A stretch of 64,000 nucleotides of DNA from Siphonodentalium dalli (GCA_032622095.1 CP136069.1:203466690-203530689), one strand, 5' to 3'; shown: positions 24,482 to 36,365, counted from the stretch's first letter. Made by a program: numbers and translations. The notes: generated by a model from the letters alone, not told the origin.

Positions 24482-24943
24482 AGGTGCTCAGTCCGATCAT
24501 ACGCTCCTAAATTACTATTTCGTTAGCTTCGGGAGTAAAAAATATTTTATTCGAGTCGAGGAACACAACCATCAAAGCTCTGAGTGATCATATATCGATT
24601 TTTGAAGTTTGTTATTTCTCGAGATGTGCAATAATATGTCGACCAGAAACACGGGGTCAAACGGAGTGTCTCGGGCAAAATTGCTGATGAAGATGGATAA
24701 CTCTAAAATAAAGTGGTAATAAAGTCAAATTTCATGATGCTTTATTGATAATACGGCCATATTTTGTTAAACAAAATGTTGATAAATAACAAGATTTGGG
24801 AAATTTTATGCCATAGTTGATGGTTAGCATTATTTCGTTGCAATAAATCGAGTCTGATAACTAAAGCACATTTTGAAGAAATGTTGTTGTTGCTGTTGTT
24901 GTATCTTGATGGTATGGGGACCGTCTGATCGGATTGAGTACCT
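24482..24943. mobile_element. Family D MITE, copy 3 (nested in family F)
   Basis: The termini AGGTGCTCAGTCCGATCA and ATCGGATTGAGTACCT are each flanked by TTAA. Its interior is in the opposite orientation to copy 1. Confidence 0.85.
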
Positions 24944-25253
24944 TTAATGTTATTTCATATGGTCAGTGAGTGAGTGCATGGCTTGAGTTCACGCCCCGAT
25001 ATCAACATAATTGTTTACACGATGTGTGCCACGCGTTCGCCAATCCACTATCCGTTACTTAATTTGATCACGTCATGTACATGGAAATTCATAACTTAGT
25101 TAATGGCTGCGTCCATAAAATAAATTTATATTAAATTCTTAAATTTGGGTTTAAGATAACCTGCTAGCCTGAACTTTTAAGAGAGATCTTCGACTCAAAT
25201 GAATTATCTTTCTATATATTATCGATATTATAGATGTTGTTATCGGGATTTAA

Positions 25254-25722
25254 AGGTACTCAACCCGATAAAACTCCTCTCAATTACTATTTCAATGGCT
25301 TCGGGGGTCAAAAATATTTGATTCTAGTCGAGGAAGTCACCCATCAAAGCTCAGATTTGTTAGATATCGATTTTAGAAATCTATTATTTTTCATTATCGG
25401 GAATACTATCTGGCCCAGAACTCAGTCAAAATTGCGTTAAAATTACCACTTGATTTTAGAGTTATTCATCCTTGTCTGTTTGAATAGATATGGAGTACAC
25501 ATCCAGAGCAGATTACGGCAGTTATTGGTACTCATCTCGAGAACATAACAAATTTGAAAAATCAATATCTAATAACTCTGAGCTTTGTTTGGTGGGTTCC
25601 TCGACTCGAATCAAATATTTTTTACCCCCAAAGCCAAAGAAATAGTAATATAGGACCCTCTGATCGGATTGTTGTTGTTGGAATCTGTTGAGATGGGGAC
25701 CCTCTTTACGGATTGAGTACCT
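25254..25722. mobile_element. Family D MITE, copy 4 (nested in family F)
   Basis: The termini AGGTACTCAACCCGATAA and ACGGATTGAGTACCT lie between TTAA sites. Closest to the copies at 42211 and 51740 (shared CTCCTCTCAATTACTATTTC). It ends 104 bp before the exon 1 ATG. Confidence 0.87.
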
Positions 25723-25825
25723 TTAATTGAAATTTGCATATACGGTCTCCCTATAAAGTATATATCTAATTACAGATTGTTGAGGACGGGGAGTTAACTC
25801 ATTTCCAATGTGGTTTCTACATACC

Positions 25826-25946
25826 ATGGGGTGTGGCTGGAGTAAACACAACTCTGGGAACGGAAATGAAGACGAAACCAAATCAGAAGGAAAATCAAAG
25901 AAGGGTGTTCGGAAACGCCAGAACAACGACAAATCGTCTAAGCAAG
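25826..25946 (+). CDS. C1orf21-like: Exon 1 (coding part) of a C1orf21-like gene
   Basis: Seen: an ATG in a good context (ATACCATGG) opens 40 codons plus one base, then a donor CAAG|GTATAT at 25947. The peptide begins MGCGWS. Gly2 with Ser6 fits the N-myristoylation consensus and Cys3 is a likely palmitoylation site, so membrane anchoring is inferred. The rest is hydrophilic, with a basic stretch (SKKGVRKRQ). A possible acceptor, TAATTACAG ending at 25772, would make this the 3' part of an exon with 53 bp of 5' UTR. The one-base overhang joins exon 2 in frame. The gene is identified from the exon 4 motif and the MGC start, both of which I recall for vertebrate C1orf21, a short protein of unknown function. 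Intron 1 is 23,083 bp. Exon structure is supported by matching phases only; there is no transcript evidence. Confidence 0.8.
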
Positions 25947-26095
25947 GTATATAATATTTCAGATATTGACGGAAATTGACCATTCCGCAGCTGTCAATCA
26001 ATAATTATCAGTAGATACAATCTACCAATCATCGATAGGGCCGGTCGCTAGCTGCATTGGACATTCCTTATTTACCCCAATGTTGATATGTGACT

Positions 26096-26539
26096 TACAG
26101 TCGTAAGTCGGGATTTTTTTACCCTGTGCCAATGCATTCTCTTATATATGCGAGTCGACCATAGGTCGCCTCGCATATATAAGAAAATGCATTGGCCTAA
26201 CAATTTTTTATCATTTTTTTTAAATAAATGTTTCTTACAATTTTTAGGACATAAAATAAAAAAACATCCATTACCCTGCAGGGAGCCCCACTCAAATATA
26301 GAAGCATATAGAAGAGTGTCATCTGCTCATGTTTGTCTGGGGCTATGTATGGGTGAAATTATAAAATTGTTAAAGAATACAAGAAAAAATTATTAAAATT
26401 GTAAAAAATTGTTAGGCCAATGCATTCTCTTATATATGCGAGGCGACCTATGGTCGACTCGCATATATAAGAGAATGCATTGGCACAGGGTAAAAAAAAT
26501 CCCGACTTACGACTGGATTTGATATGGCGGGTCACATAT
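26096..26539. mobile_element. Hairpin-bearing MITE, family C, copy 3
   Basis: The right terminus is intact (GGCGGGTCACATATC); the left has lost ~16 bp (GATATGTGACTTACAG). Hairpins are at 26129-26195 and 26417-26483. Located 150 bp into intron 1. Confidence 0.87.
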
Positions 26540-26569
26540 CTGCACTTACTTTGAGTGTTAAGTTACCTA

Positions 26570-26830
26570 TTTTCAAACAGTTTTTTTGTTGTCAAATCAT
26601 AATGTACTGAAATTTTAATTTATGTCACGAAGTTGGAAATCAATGATTATAACCCAGTTTTTCATTTTGTGTGACAGTCTTCATATAATTCACAATTGAA
26701 GTCGCAAAGAAAGTATTCTCTCGTGTGTATTATTGCATTTCGGCAGCGCTGTAACACTAATTAAACTGTTTCTGCAGACGCCTTGTCTCCTAGCAACCGT
26801 AAGCTCCTCCCACTAATGAACGTGTGTAAA
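26570..26830 (-). repeat. Repeat blocks inverted relative to 33699-34710
   Basis: GTTGTCAAATCATAATGTAC, the CCAGTTTTTCATTTTGTG block and the CAGCGCTG..TTTCTGCAG..CTCCTCCCA block each match 34440-34490, 34655-34700 and 33696-33775 in reverse, but in a different order. A rearranged dispersed repeat. Confidence 0.6.
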
Positions 26831-28179
26831 AAGCTCCGTTGATTCCATGGACAGGATAATTTGTGATATAATTAGAGATGACAATACGTTTCCAGGATAA
26901 ATCAAATCCAAAACTTCGGATCAGTAATCATGCATGGTTTATATAAATTTGAAAGGAAACAACCTAAAGTACCCACTGATGAGAGAATTTGACCCCCCCC
27001 CCCCCCCAAATGTAGTATCGAGGTAGGAAGATAAGAACACCCTCTATATATTTATAATAGAATATTGGAGATTTTTTATTTGCATAAATAAACGACCGTA
27101 ATCAGACATTTAATAATATGGCTGATCACAGAAATTCTTGATCATATCTTGATAATTGATGAACCCAAAAATATGTAATATCATCTGCAACATGGTCCAA
27201 CTCTTTGTCCATATACGGTGTGAATAATCAAACATTGAAAAATATGTCATTTTATTTATCGAGTGTCCAGGGGCCTATACTATAGAATACAATTTTTGTA
27301 ATATCAGCAGGGGGGGGGGGTGAACAAATTTCTTCCGGCACGTATGCCGGGGTGGGTGGGTGGTCAAAGCCACCATGCAACAAGCAATTTTTTCCGCAAC
27401 TAAAAAAAAACATTCCTGCTTGTTTTTAGTGTTTTGGCAATGAGTTGGGCTTCAAAACCACTTTGAATCAGTTTGAATGAGAGAAATAATGTAATTCTAA
27501 CTGGTAAACTGACTGCAGGCAGTTATCGTGTTGTATTTTGTTGCAAATTTTGAAATCCAAGATGGCCGCTGGCAGCCATGTTTTTTTGGCCGAATGACCT
27601 CAAAATTACTCATTCCTATTTACATGTCCATGTTAACATCCATGATAAATAGTATGCACAGAAATTCATATACAGCTGTTTACAGTGAATTTCCCCCCGC
27701 AAATCTCTGTTTTAGTGTTAAAAGGGTCAAAAAATGGTCGGAAAAAACTGCCGAAAACGGAAAAAAATTTGGCGGTGGGGGTGGGTGGGTACAAAAAATG
27801 ATCGAAAGGGAAAAAATGCCATACGTGCCTGAAATTTTTTTCCGCCCCCCCCCCCCCCCCCCCCCCCCCCCCTGATATCAGCGTTAATTTGTGATTTACA
27901 AATTTTGTAATACATAATTTGTGTTCTATAGTATTCGACTGTATTTCTATCAGTGTATTTCTTTCATTGTAGATTGAAACTCAACATATGCCCAAAACTC
28001 TTTATATGCAAAATACATTGACATGCAATGACTTATATGATCTTTTTTGGCGAACCATCTATATACCGGGATTCACTTGACCGGAAAATCTTTGCATTTG
28101 GTGGAGAAAAAGGGGGCCTGAAAGTTTCATCTGTTCAGGTATGATAAAGTACGGGCTAAGCGGGTTCTATAGTACAGCG
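26831..28179. other. Intron 1 sequence with homopolymers, no gene
   Basis: Contains C and G runs and the left end of the possible 2.4-kb element. The 115-codon frame at 27528-27875 ends in a poly-proline tract encoded by the C-run and is not credible. Confidence 0.5.
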
Positions 28180-29632
28180 ATAATACTATTTTTGTAAAAA
28201 TTCCGTATTAGATTACAACGGCATAGGCTACATAATTGATTTTTCACGCCGTGACCACGACGATGATCCGTGCGGATAATTGTGAGTGCGATTAGCTGGG
28301 TACATGTTCTTTGTAATGCAGTCACGGAATCTCAATTGTTAACACATTGAGGTGGTTTACGCTCAATGGAGTTGAAAGGAGATTTTAATTATGAACGGAA
28401 TTAAAGAGTTAAAGTTGTGGGGCTTGGGCTCAAAACGTATAAACGATCTTTGTGCGAAGGTATACGGATACGCGGTGAATCGGGGGTGGTGGCATTTCGT
28501 GTTGAAACAGTTACTGATAATTTCAGGCTAAGTTGCGTTAAGAATCAGTGGACCCCAAATATTTACCATGACATTATGAAACATATTTGAACCGCATGGC
28601 ATTTGTGTGCTCAAGAAGTTTGCATTCACCTTGTGGTCTAAACAATTTAATTTGGCCAATAGTGCCGCACAGAATGTTCCATGAGTGAATTCTTAGAAAA
28701 AATCGGGGTCTCATGATCCTTAACTTACCAATGTAGTAGTGCGTGTTGGTTATAAACCAAATGTCACATGTTGACCTAAATTCGCCCGCTTAGTTGGGTA
28801 TAAATGGAATGTACTATTAATTAGGTATAGTTTAAGTAGATGGTGCTATATATGTTTTAAAATCGAGGTTGGATGACCCCGGAGACCCTGGACGAGGGAG
28901 TGTTCGTCCACATTGGAATTTCCAAATGAACACCCATCCTTGACACAGGTCGAAAAAACCAAGTCAGAGAACAGCCATCGCACCCCATCATGGGTTTGAA
29001 TTTTCCCAGATGCATTGTACCTCAACCGTTTCAACTATTAAGGTCTAGATGTTCCCACTTCTATAATATTTCAGCCGCTGTCCCAGCCCTAACCTAGCTA
29101 GACAAATCAGGTTCCATCCTTGGTAATATTGCTATATAAAGTTGATGTGGCCATTTGAATGGCAACCGATATGTGTGCTTGCCGACCCTTTTCGAAAAAC
29201 CGTTAATTTCAAATGTTTCATGTTACATGTTTATGTAACATAAACCATCTGAAAATGGTAAATATTCCACACGATACCGAAGGAATTACTTTTCATCGTG
29301 CGCAATTGTGGTCAAAATAGCCCAAGTATCGGAAACTAGTCACACATTATGTACCTTTATTCATCAACTAAATCACTCACCAACTGACACAAATATGCAT
29401 TGCCATATCATTCGCATATATCATTAGAGTAATTTCCCTTGATAAAATCACAAATGTTTAGATGTGCGTTTGACGAACGGTGGTCGATAGTACTCGATTT
29501 GCCGTCTTTTTGTGATTTACAAGAAATCGCGTTAGCTGCTAGATTACAGTGGTCCATAGTACTCAACACCTTCTGTACGGCTCAAATAAGCCTGCTATTA
29601 CAAAAAATGTATTCTATAGTATAGGCCACTGG
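27267..29632. mobile_element. Possible 2.4-kb element with ~40-bp inverted termini
   Basis: The left end CCAGGGGCCTATACTATAGA and the reverse complement of the right end CCAGTGGCCTATACTATAGA match and continue for about 40 bp (to ...TTTTTGTAATA.CAG). The interior contains a 28-nt poly-C run and the left LINE-flanking repeat. No transposase is visible. The outer boundary and target duplication are not clear. Confidence 0.45.
27845..27872. repeat. Poly-C run of 28
   Basis: Uninterrupted C28 following a G-rich stretch (27773-27790). Other homopolymers: C at 26993-27007, G at 27309-27319, G at 35256-35269, G22 at 44369-44390. Likely unstable or length-uncertain. Confidence 0.9.
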
Positions 29633-29679
29633 ACGACCGAAATGCTCAGCAATGGAGCATTCCACACACATTTATTAAT
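28180..29679. repeat. 1.5-kb direct repeat, left copy
   Basis: Nearly identical to 32214-33698, with a few substitutions and one ~12-bp indel near 29505. It begins ATAATACTATTTTTG and ends ACATTTATTAAT, directly at the LINE 3' tail. Both copies carry the same 62-codon minus-strand frame (28846-29034 here), which I do not recognise and do not call a gene. Confidence 0.92.
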
Positions 29680-32213
29680 ATATATATATATCTTTATTTC
29701 CTCCGTTTCCGAAGATATCAAAATATATAACAATAATAGAGACTGTCGTCTCAACATTTACACACAACACATTGAATTGTTATCATATTTTACATAATTA
29801 TACAACATGACAAGTATCCATAAACATTCAGCATACAATCATTATAGTAACATAAATATGCAAGATATCGATAAAGGCATAGGTAGCACGAAATTCAATT
29901 GACTTTTGCGGCTGACATTATTTAATTTTTGTTGTTGTTGTTGTTGTGGCTGATATTACGATATATTCCTCTCATGTCAGCGCTGCTCATATTGTATATG
30001 CCATGTAGATTTGCGAAAGTTTTATACTGTTGACGCGTATACACTTACACTTAAACATTCTCAGCTGCTGTTCGGTCAACATATAATTTCCACAGATAAG
30101 CACATTTCCTCACAAAAAAGTCGATTAGATAAATTTCAACTTCTGCGGATTCATGTACGAGATCATTACATCTAGATAGAAATATGCGTGTTTTAGATTC
30201 AGTATCGAGTGAGTCAAATTTTAGATAAACGTCCACGTGAAATTCATTTAGTAGTTCATATTCGATAAGATCCCTATCACGATGTAACGAGGAGCATTCC
30301 ACTAATGCATGGGACACTATATCTGTGTATTTTAATCGACAGAGTGAGCAATTTGCTTCTTCGGTTTGTAATATAGACAACAGTCGCGCAACAATTAAAT
30401 ATGACTCTTTGTTTTTGGGGAATTTTCGACAATTTTGCCATAATTGGGACATATGACGACTGGAATGTATGTCATGGAACCGAATAAGTCTATTATCGCT
30501 TAATATGTTTTGTGTCCATTCTGCATCGTTTATTTCCGACCAACGTTGTCTGACTTTTCGCTTCCATGTTGTCGGATTTAAAAAGGATCTATGACGAATA
30601 AACGCTTCCAGTTCCCCTGTCAACTTATATTTGTCAAAGATAAAAATGATATCGGCCATGAAATTCCCTGAAAATTTAACGAGGCCCGTCAGATATTGAT
30701 GTAATCTCGTGAAAAATAATTGTTTACCGGTTTTGTTGGATTTTAAGTTGCACAAGGAACCAAAAAATTACATTTTACGTTTTTCAATTATTGCATTTAT
30801 TGGCGACATACCGACCAAACCGCATGCTATATTTGTTGATGTTCGTCTATGTAAACCCTGGTAATATTTTATGCAGAATCGATGAGTTTTCTCAAGTCGA
30901 TCAACACAATTTCTATTGAGATCCCATAGTAATTCGGAACCATAAAGACCTTTAGATAAGACTACTGATGAATATAACATCGTGCAACTCTGTGGCGTTA
31001 TTCCACCGGGATAAACTCCTGCGTTTGCTAGCATCATGAGTGCACTTCTTAGTTTGTCACAAATGCGTTCAACGAAAGCAGTATTGAAATCATATTTGTC
31101 GATGGGTATGCCAAGATGAGTAGTTTCTGTGCATTCTTCCACCCGATTTGCACACAAAGTCCAATTTTTTGCTCGATTAGAAAATTCATTTTTGGATTCG
31201 TTTAAAACCAGAACCGAACATTTATTGGAATTATATCTGTACCGCCATTTGTTACTGTATTTTTCACAAATATTACATAATTCCGACAACCCCGTACTAC
31301 TCAATGAGCGCAATACCATGTCATCTGCGTGTGTAGGACAAGTACAGTTGACGCCGAGTATAGTAAGACCATATGGTGACTCTGATAACAATTTTATCAA
31401 TTCGTCTACGTATATCATGTAGTACAGAGGCGAGAGAATGCTTCCCTGTCTGGCGCCCTGTTGTACATCGAACCAACGCGAATATGTTTCATCATACCGG
31501 ATACAACATTGAACAGTTTTGAGTAGTTGGTTTATCAGTTTAAATGTATGTCCTTGCATTCCACGTTTATGTAGTTTGTATAATAGACCATCAATCCAGA
31601 CAGTGTCAAATGCTTTCCAAACGTCTAGAAAGAAGCAGTATAATTTCTGATTGCAATCGGAAGTGTAAGAAATGCATTCCCTCAAAAGGTATGATGTCAT
31701 TGTTGCGCTTACACTTTTTTGGAAACCATGTTGTAACGGGTGTACTGAAAGAATGTTCGGTGCATATGATTCCAGTCGAGATTGCATAACTTTCTCAAAT
31801 AATTTATACAATACAGGCATTAGAGTAATTGCTCGATAGCTGTCAAATTCTGTTCTGGGCTTTGATCCTCCTTTGTACAGTGTTACGATTATTCCGCGTT
31901 TCATTTGATTTGGGACATTTTGTGTCATAAAGATTGACGTGAGTAGTTCAGCGATGGTTTTCATTAGTAGAGGGCTTCCATGAATTAAATGTTCGTTTGT
32001 AATATTATCCCACCCGGCCGCTTTGTTTCGACTGAGAGAACGATAAATTGGTACAAGTTCCTTTCCGGTTACAGGGAACAGAATGCGACGGTCAATTTCG
32101 CTCGTTTGTCTACATGAATGTTCAGAAGTCTCGCGCGATACAAATGAAGTGATTTTATCAAAATGTTCAGAATTGAACTCATAGTGGTACAGGGGCGAGT
32201 ATAGCTTTTCGAA
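29680..32213 (-). mobile_element. 5'-truncated LINE insertion
   Basis: The element body lies exactly between two copies of a 1.5-kb direct repeat. Its 3' end on the minus strand reads GGAAATAAAG followed by an (AT)n tail at 29680-29697, giving a polyadenylation-type signal and a simple-repeat tail. About 370 bp of 3' UTR with a (TTG)n run at 29930-29946 separates the ORF from this tail. The 5' end stops inside the coding frame, as in ordinary aborted LINE copying. It lies antisense within intron 1 of the host gene. Confidence 0.85.
30051..32213 (-). pseudogene. Non-LTR retrotransposon reverse transcriptase ORF, 5' truncated, one internal stop
   Basis: Read on the minus strand. The frame is open from the junction at 32213, with an NKAAGWDNIT block near 32010, typical of the start of LINE RT domains. 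From the Met at 31964, counted as residue 1: a PNQMKRG..TLYKGG block (18-33), palm motif A LDVWKAFD (113-120), the GARQGSILSPL block (170-180) and HADD (212-215) in place of the usual Y/FADD. A TAA at 30770-30768 interrupts the frame, but it reopens in the same frame and continues to 30051. This C-terminal part carries CX2CX9HX4C, the zinc-binding pattern common after LINE RTs. It would make the RT for target-primed copying. The N-terminal endonuclease is missing because of truncation. The histidine in HADD may be a family trait or decay. No intact protein is expected. Family (CR1, Jockey or another) is not resolved. Confidence 0.88.
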
Positions 32214-33698
32214 ATAATACTATTTTTGTAAAAATTCCGTATTAGATTACAACGGCATAGGCTACATAATTGATTTTTCACGCCGTGACCACGACGATGA
32301 TCCGTGCGGATAATTGTGAGTGCGATTAGCTGGGTACATGTTCTTTGTAATGCAGTCACGGAATCTCAATTGTTAACACATTGAGGTGGTTTACGCTCAA
32401 TGGAGTTGAAAGGAGATTTTAATTATGAACGGAATTAAAGAGTTAAAGTTGTGGGGCTTGGGCTCAAAACGTATAAACGATCTTTGTGCGAAGGTATACG
32501 GATACGCGGTGAATCGGGGGTGGTGGCATTTCGTGTTGAAACAGTTACTGATAATTTCAGGCTAAGTTGCGTTAAGAATCAGTGGACCCCAAATATTTAC
32601 CATGATATTATGAAACATATTTGAACCGCATGGCATTTGTGTGCTCAAGAAGTTTGCATTCACCTTGTGGTCTAAACAATTTAATTTGGCCAATAGTGCC
32701 GCACAGAATGTTCCATGAGTGAATTCTTAGAACAAATCGGGGTCTCATGATCCTTAACTTACCAATGTAGTAGTGCGTGTTGGTTATAAACCAAATGTCA
32801 CATGTTGACCTAAATTCGGCCGCTTAGTTGGGTATAAATGGAATGTACTATTAATTAGGTATAGTTTAAGTAGATGGTGCTATATATGTTTTAAAATCGA
32901 GGTTGGATGACCCCGGAGACCCTGGACGAGGGAGTGTTCGTCCACATTGGAATTTCCAAATGAACACCCATCCTTGACACAGGTCGAAAAAACCAAGTCA
33001 GAGAACAGCCATCGCACCCCATCATGGGTTTGAATTTTCCCAGGTGCATTGTACCTCAACCGTTTCAACTATTAAGGTCTAGATGTTCCCACTTCTATAA
33101 TATTTCAGCCGCTGTCCCAGCCCTAACCTAGCTAGACAAATCAGGTTCCATCCTTGGTAATATTGCTATATAAAGTTGATGTGGCCATTTGAAGGGCAAC
33201 CGATATGTGTGCTTGCCGACCCTTTTCGAAAAACCGTTAATTTCAAATGTTTCATGTTACATGTTTATGTAACATAAACCATCTGAAAATGGTAAATATT
33301 CCACACGATACCGAAGGAATTACTTTTCATCGTGCGCAATTGTGGTCAAAATAGCCCAAGTATCGGAAACTAGTCACACATTATGTACCTTTATTCATCA
33401 ACTAAATCACTCACCAACTGACACAAATATGCATTGCCATATCATTCGCATATATCATTAGAGTAATTTCCCTTGATAAAATCACAAATGTTTAGATGTG
33501 CGTTTGACGAACGGTGGTCGATAGTACTCGATTTGCGTACAAGAAATCGCGTTAGCTGCTAGATTACAGTGGTCCATAGTACTCGACACCTTCTGTACGG
33601 CTCATTAAGCCTGCTATTACAAAAAATGTATTCTATAGTATAGGCCACTGGACGACCGAAATGCTCAGCAATGGAGCATTCCACACACATTTATTAAT
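32214..33698. repeat. 1.5-kb direct repeat, right copy
   Basis: Second copy of 28180-29679. Its left end abuts the truncated 5' end of the LINE. Its right end continues into the flank GGGAGGAGC, which the left copy lacks. This is the geometry of a duplicated target on both sides of the LINE. Confidence 0.92.
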
Positions 33699-33890
33699 GG
33701 GAGGAGCTTATGGTTGCTTGGAGACAATACGTCTGCAGAAACAGTTTAATTAGTTTTACAGCGCTGCCGAAGTGCCATATATGCCTTCGGTGTATCCTTC
33801 CACATATATTTACTAATGGGAGAAGCTTATAGTTGCTAAGAAACAAGGCGTTTGCAGAGATAGCTTAATTTTGTTAACGGCGCTTGTCCT
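33699..33890 (+). repeat. Two diverged units of a GGGAGGAGCTTATGGTTGC repeat
   Basis: ATTAATGGGAGGAGCTTATG at 33694 and ACTAATGGGAGAAGCTTATA at 33818 start units that both run through a CTGCAG/TTGCAGA and TTTAATT block to GCGCTG/GCGCTT. Confidence 0.7.
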
Positions 33891-33935
33891 TATGGATATA
33901 ATACACTGGAGGACATATATTCTCTTCGCCTTTAA

Positions 33936-34370
33936 AGGTACTCAATCCGATTCGATGGTCCCCATATCATCAGATTCCAACAACAAATAAATTTATTTAA
34001 ATGCCGCGTCAGGTATCAGAATCGATTAATTGCCCAAAATTAATGCTAACCACAGTCCACAATAGTATAAAATTGCCCAAAACCTGTTATTAATCAACAT
34101 TTTGTATAATGAAATTGTGCCTGTTTGTCAAATATCTGACACAAAAAAGCCACTTGAGAGTTATCCATCTTCATCCGCTATTTGGTCTTCTCATCGACAT
34201 TTACTGGGCCACTATATATTCCAGGTGGTGAAAAAATAATAGATTTAAAAATCGATATTTGATCATTCTGAGTTTTGGTGGTTAGGTTCCTCGACTCGAA
34301 TCAAATATTGTTTTTACCCCGGAAGCCAAATAAATAGTAATTGAGTGGTACTTAATCGGATTGAGTACCT
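33936..34370. mobile_element. Family D MITE, copy 5
   Basis: AGGTACTCAATCCGATTC to ATCGGATTGAGTACCT between TTAA sites. It interrupts the dispersed repeat shared with 26570-26830. Confidence 0.87.
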
Positions 34371-34705
34371 TTAATTGTGAAACGTATGCCAAGTATCATG
34401 AACAATTGTGTTATAATCATGGATGCATTTCCAACATCATTGCACAAATAGCAATTTCAGTACATTATGATTTGACAACAAAAAACGGAGTTTGAATGAA
34501 GGCAATTTAACACTGAAAATATGGGCGGATATAACAATTAGGGCGAACAAAGCATTCTCATTGAAGCAAGCTACCGGCCGCTGATTGGTAGAACATATCT
34601 GCTAATAGTTATTTGATTGACAGTTGTGGAAAGGTCCATTGTGAAGTATATGACGTCATAATGACGACTGTCACGCAAAATGAAAAACTGTCTTATAATC
34701 ATTAA

Positions 34706-35440
34706 AGGCCCACTTTAAGTTCGGACCTGTAATACGTTTATTCTCTGATCAAAAGATACTGAGATACACGTAGAAGATATATACAAAAGATTGAAAACGT
34801 TGCAGTATATGTACAATATATACACGAACTTCCCATCATCGTCATCATTATCAACATCATGGTAGTCGTTTTCGTCGACTTCGTCGTCCAGACATCATCA
34901 CCGTAACCTCGTCATCAGTATCACCGTCTTCGTTGTCATCACGTTTCGTCTTCGTCTACTCGTCGTCACAATCGCCAGTACCTCCAGATCAAATATATAA
35001 AATATATGCCATATTATATACCATTTGAAAGAGAATCTTCAAAACATTGTATTATCAACTTATCGGATGCAATAAACTGTGAACATGTTGAGTTACTGGC
35101 GCGTTTTTGTGCTTAAGTTTCAACTGTTTTGTATTCCAAAGTGCATTATTTTCAATGGAGGGGAATAACTCTAAATCTTAAAGAGAGAGTTATTCCCCTT
35201 CCAATGACAATACATTTTAGTTTGAATAATGTTGCATTTCTGGGAGCCATAACGGGGGGGGGGGGGGGTCTTTCTATGATTTCAGTTGTTTTCTATTTAT
35301 CTATGGGCATCTTCTGAGACATAGACGTTTCAAATGGTGAAGAATTATAGTATTTTAATCATAGTTTATGGCATATATAGTTATTAAAACCGTATATCAA
35401 GGCAAATAACAAATAATCGGTGATTCGAAAATTCGAATTA
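34706..35440. mobile_element. MITE, family E, copy 3 with simple-repeat insertion
   Basis: TTAA then AGGCCCACTTTAAGTTCGG at the left; GATTCGAAAATTCGAATTAA at the right. The left third carries an unrelated CAT/CGT-rich stretch (34835-34980). The rest aligns with 18850-19281. Confidence 0.68.
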
Positions 35441-36286
35441 ATGACTTTACTTTATTGCACAAATCGAAATCTCAGTACAGTATATGATTCCACAACAACA
35501 TTTGATAATAATGATTTGATTGGAAAGGTTCATGGGCTTATCCATATCGATCCATCTCAAATGTTCGGTGAATCTCTCCTCGAATTGCTTCCTGCTTCAC
35601 CGTCTTTCAATATTGATTAATTCTGTGTCATTTGTTGCCAGTCTATTTTGTCCTGGTTACCAGTATGAATAATTAGCTTCCGAAACTATTGTTCCAGAAC
35701 AAAAATATCGGAAGTGAAGCCAATGCATGCAGATCGGATGCGAAACCGTTCGTGGAAGACACATTCCCAACAATTAGTTACTGTTTATAGGCGAACTATT
35801 CAAACGAATCGATTATCTGTCGCGTGCCAATGTTGATTATGTCATTGCTCCGACGATCAATTCAAGTGATATTCATTCACGGTTCGATGTGCCAACTTGC
35901 TGAATTCCTCTGGGCTTCGAACCAGACTCGAGTCATAAAACCATTTTCATTAAAATTTCCATGTTGTTTGCATCGTTCGTAGATCACATGAGTGTACTTT
36001 TGCACTAATCCATGGCTCAAATTGATTCATTTGTTGCATATATTCTGTTGAGTCTAAAAGAAGATGGTCGGATTTAGTGTGTGTAGTGCCCCTCTAACGA
36101 ATCAAGGGAAATGCTCACAGTATTTTAAACGTAATGTATTGATAAAGTGGTTTAACATTAAAGTATTTGTGAGTTTTAAGAACAAATTCCCTGCACAATT
36201 TCATACGAATCATCCTGAACTTAACGAGAGAGACTTTTGTCCCTTTCGGTACCAATTGTGCAGAAGTTCTTGGATTCCAAGGGCTA
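35441..36286. other. Nothing recognised
   Basis: Unique-looking intron DNA. A 107-codon frame at 36064-36387 runs into the (AT)n microsatellite and has no motif. Confidence 0.45.
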
Positions 36287-36331
36287 CCGAGGCGGTACCC
36301 TCACTAGGCTCACACATAGAGATGTTCATTC

Positions 36332-36365
<34 letters not shown>

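Larger units (their letters stand above)
24396..25756. mobile_element. Family F TIR element (reverse) with two nested MITEs
   Basis: TTAA then AGGGGGACTGTAC begins a copy of 43557-44148 in reverse orientation, ending near CTCCCTATAAAG. Two family D MITEs (24482-24943 and 25254-25722) sit inside at TTAA sites. It separates the broken and intact copies of the exon 1 start region. Confidence 0.72.

Noticed and set aside
27528-27915. Frames ending in poly-Pro or poly-Gly
   Set aside because: The homopolymer residues come from the C28 run; no other coding evidence.
30051-30755. Separate gene of 234 codons beside the RT frame
   Set aside because: It lies in the same frame as the RT, just past one TAA, and its apparent start is a TTG; it is the C-terminal part of the same LINE protein.
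28846-33068. Conserved 62-codon frames at 28846-29034 and 32880-33068
   Set aside because: They are identical because they lie in the recent 1.5-kb direct repeats, which says nothing about selection; no motif is recognised.
28180-33698. LTR retrotransposon or Penelope-like element with terminal repeats
   Set aside because: The RT is LINE-type with a CX2CX9HX4C tail; no TG..CA ends, primer site, protease, integrase or GIY-YIG motif is visible. A Penelope-like tandem-copy origin of the repeats is not excluded, but the protein does not support it.
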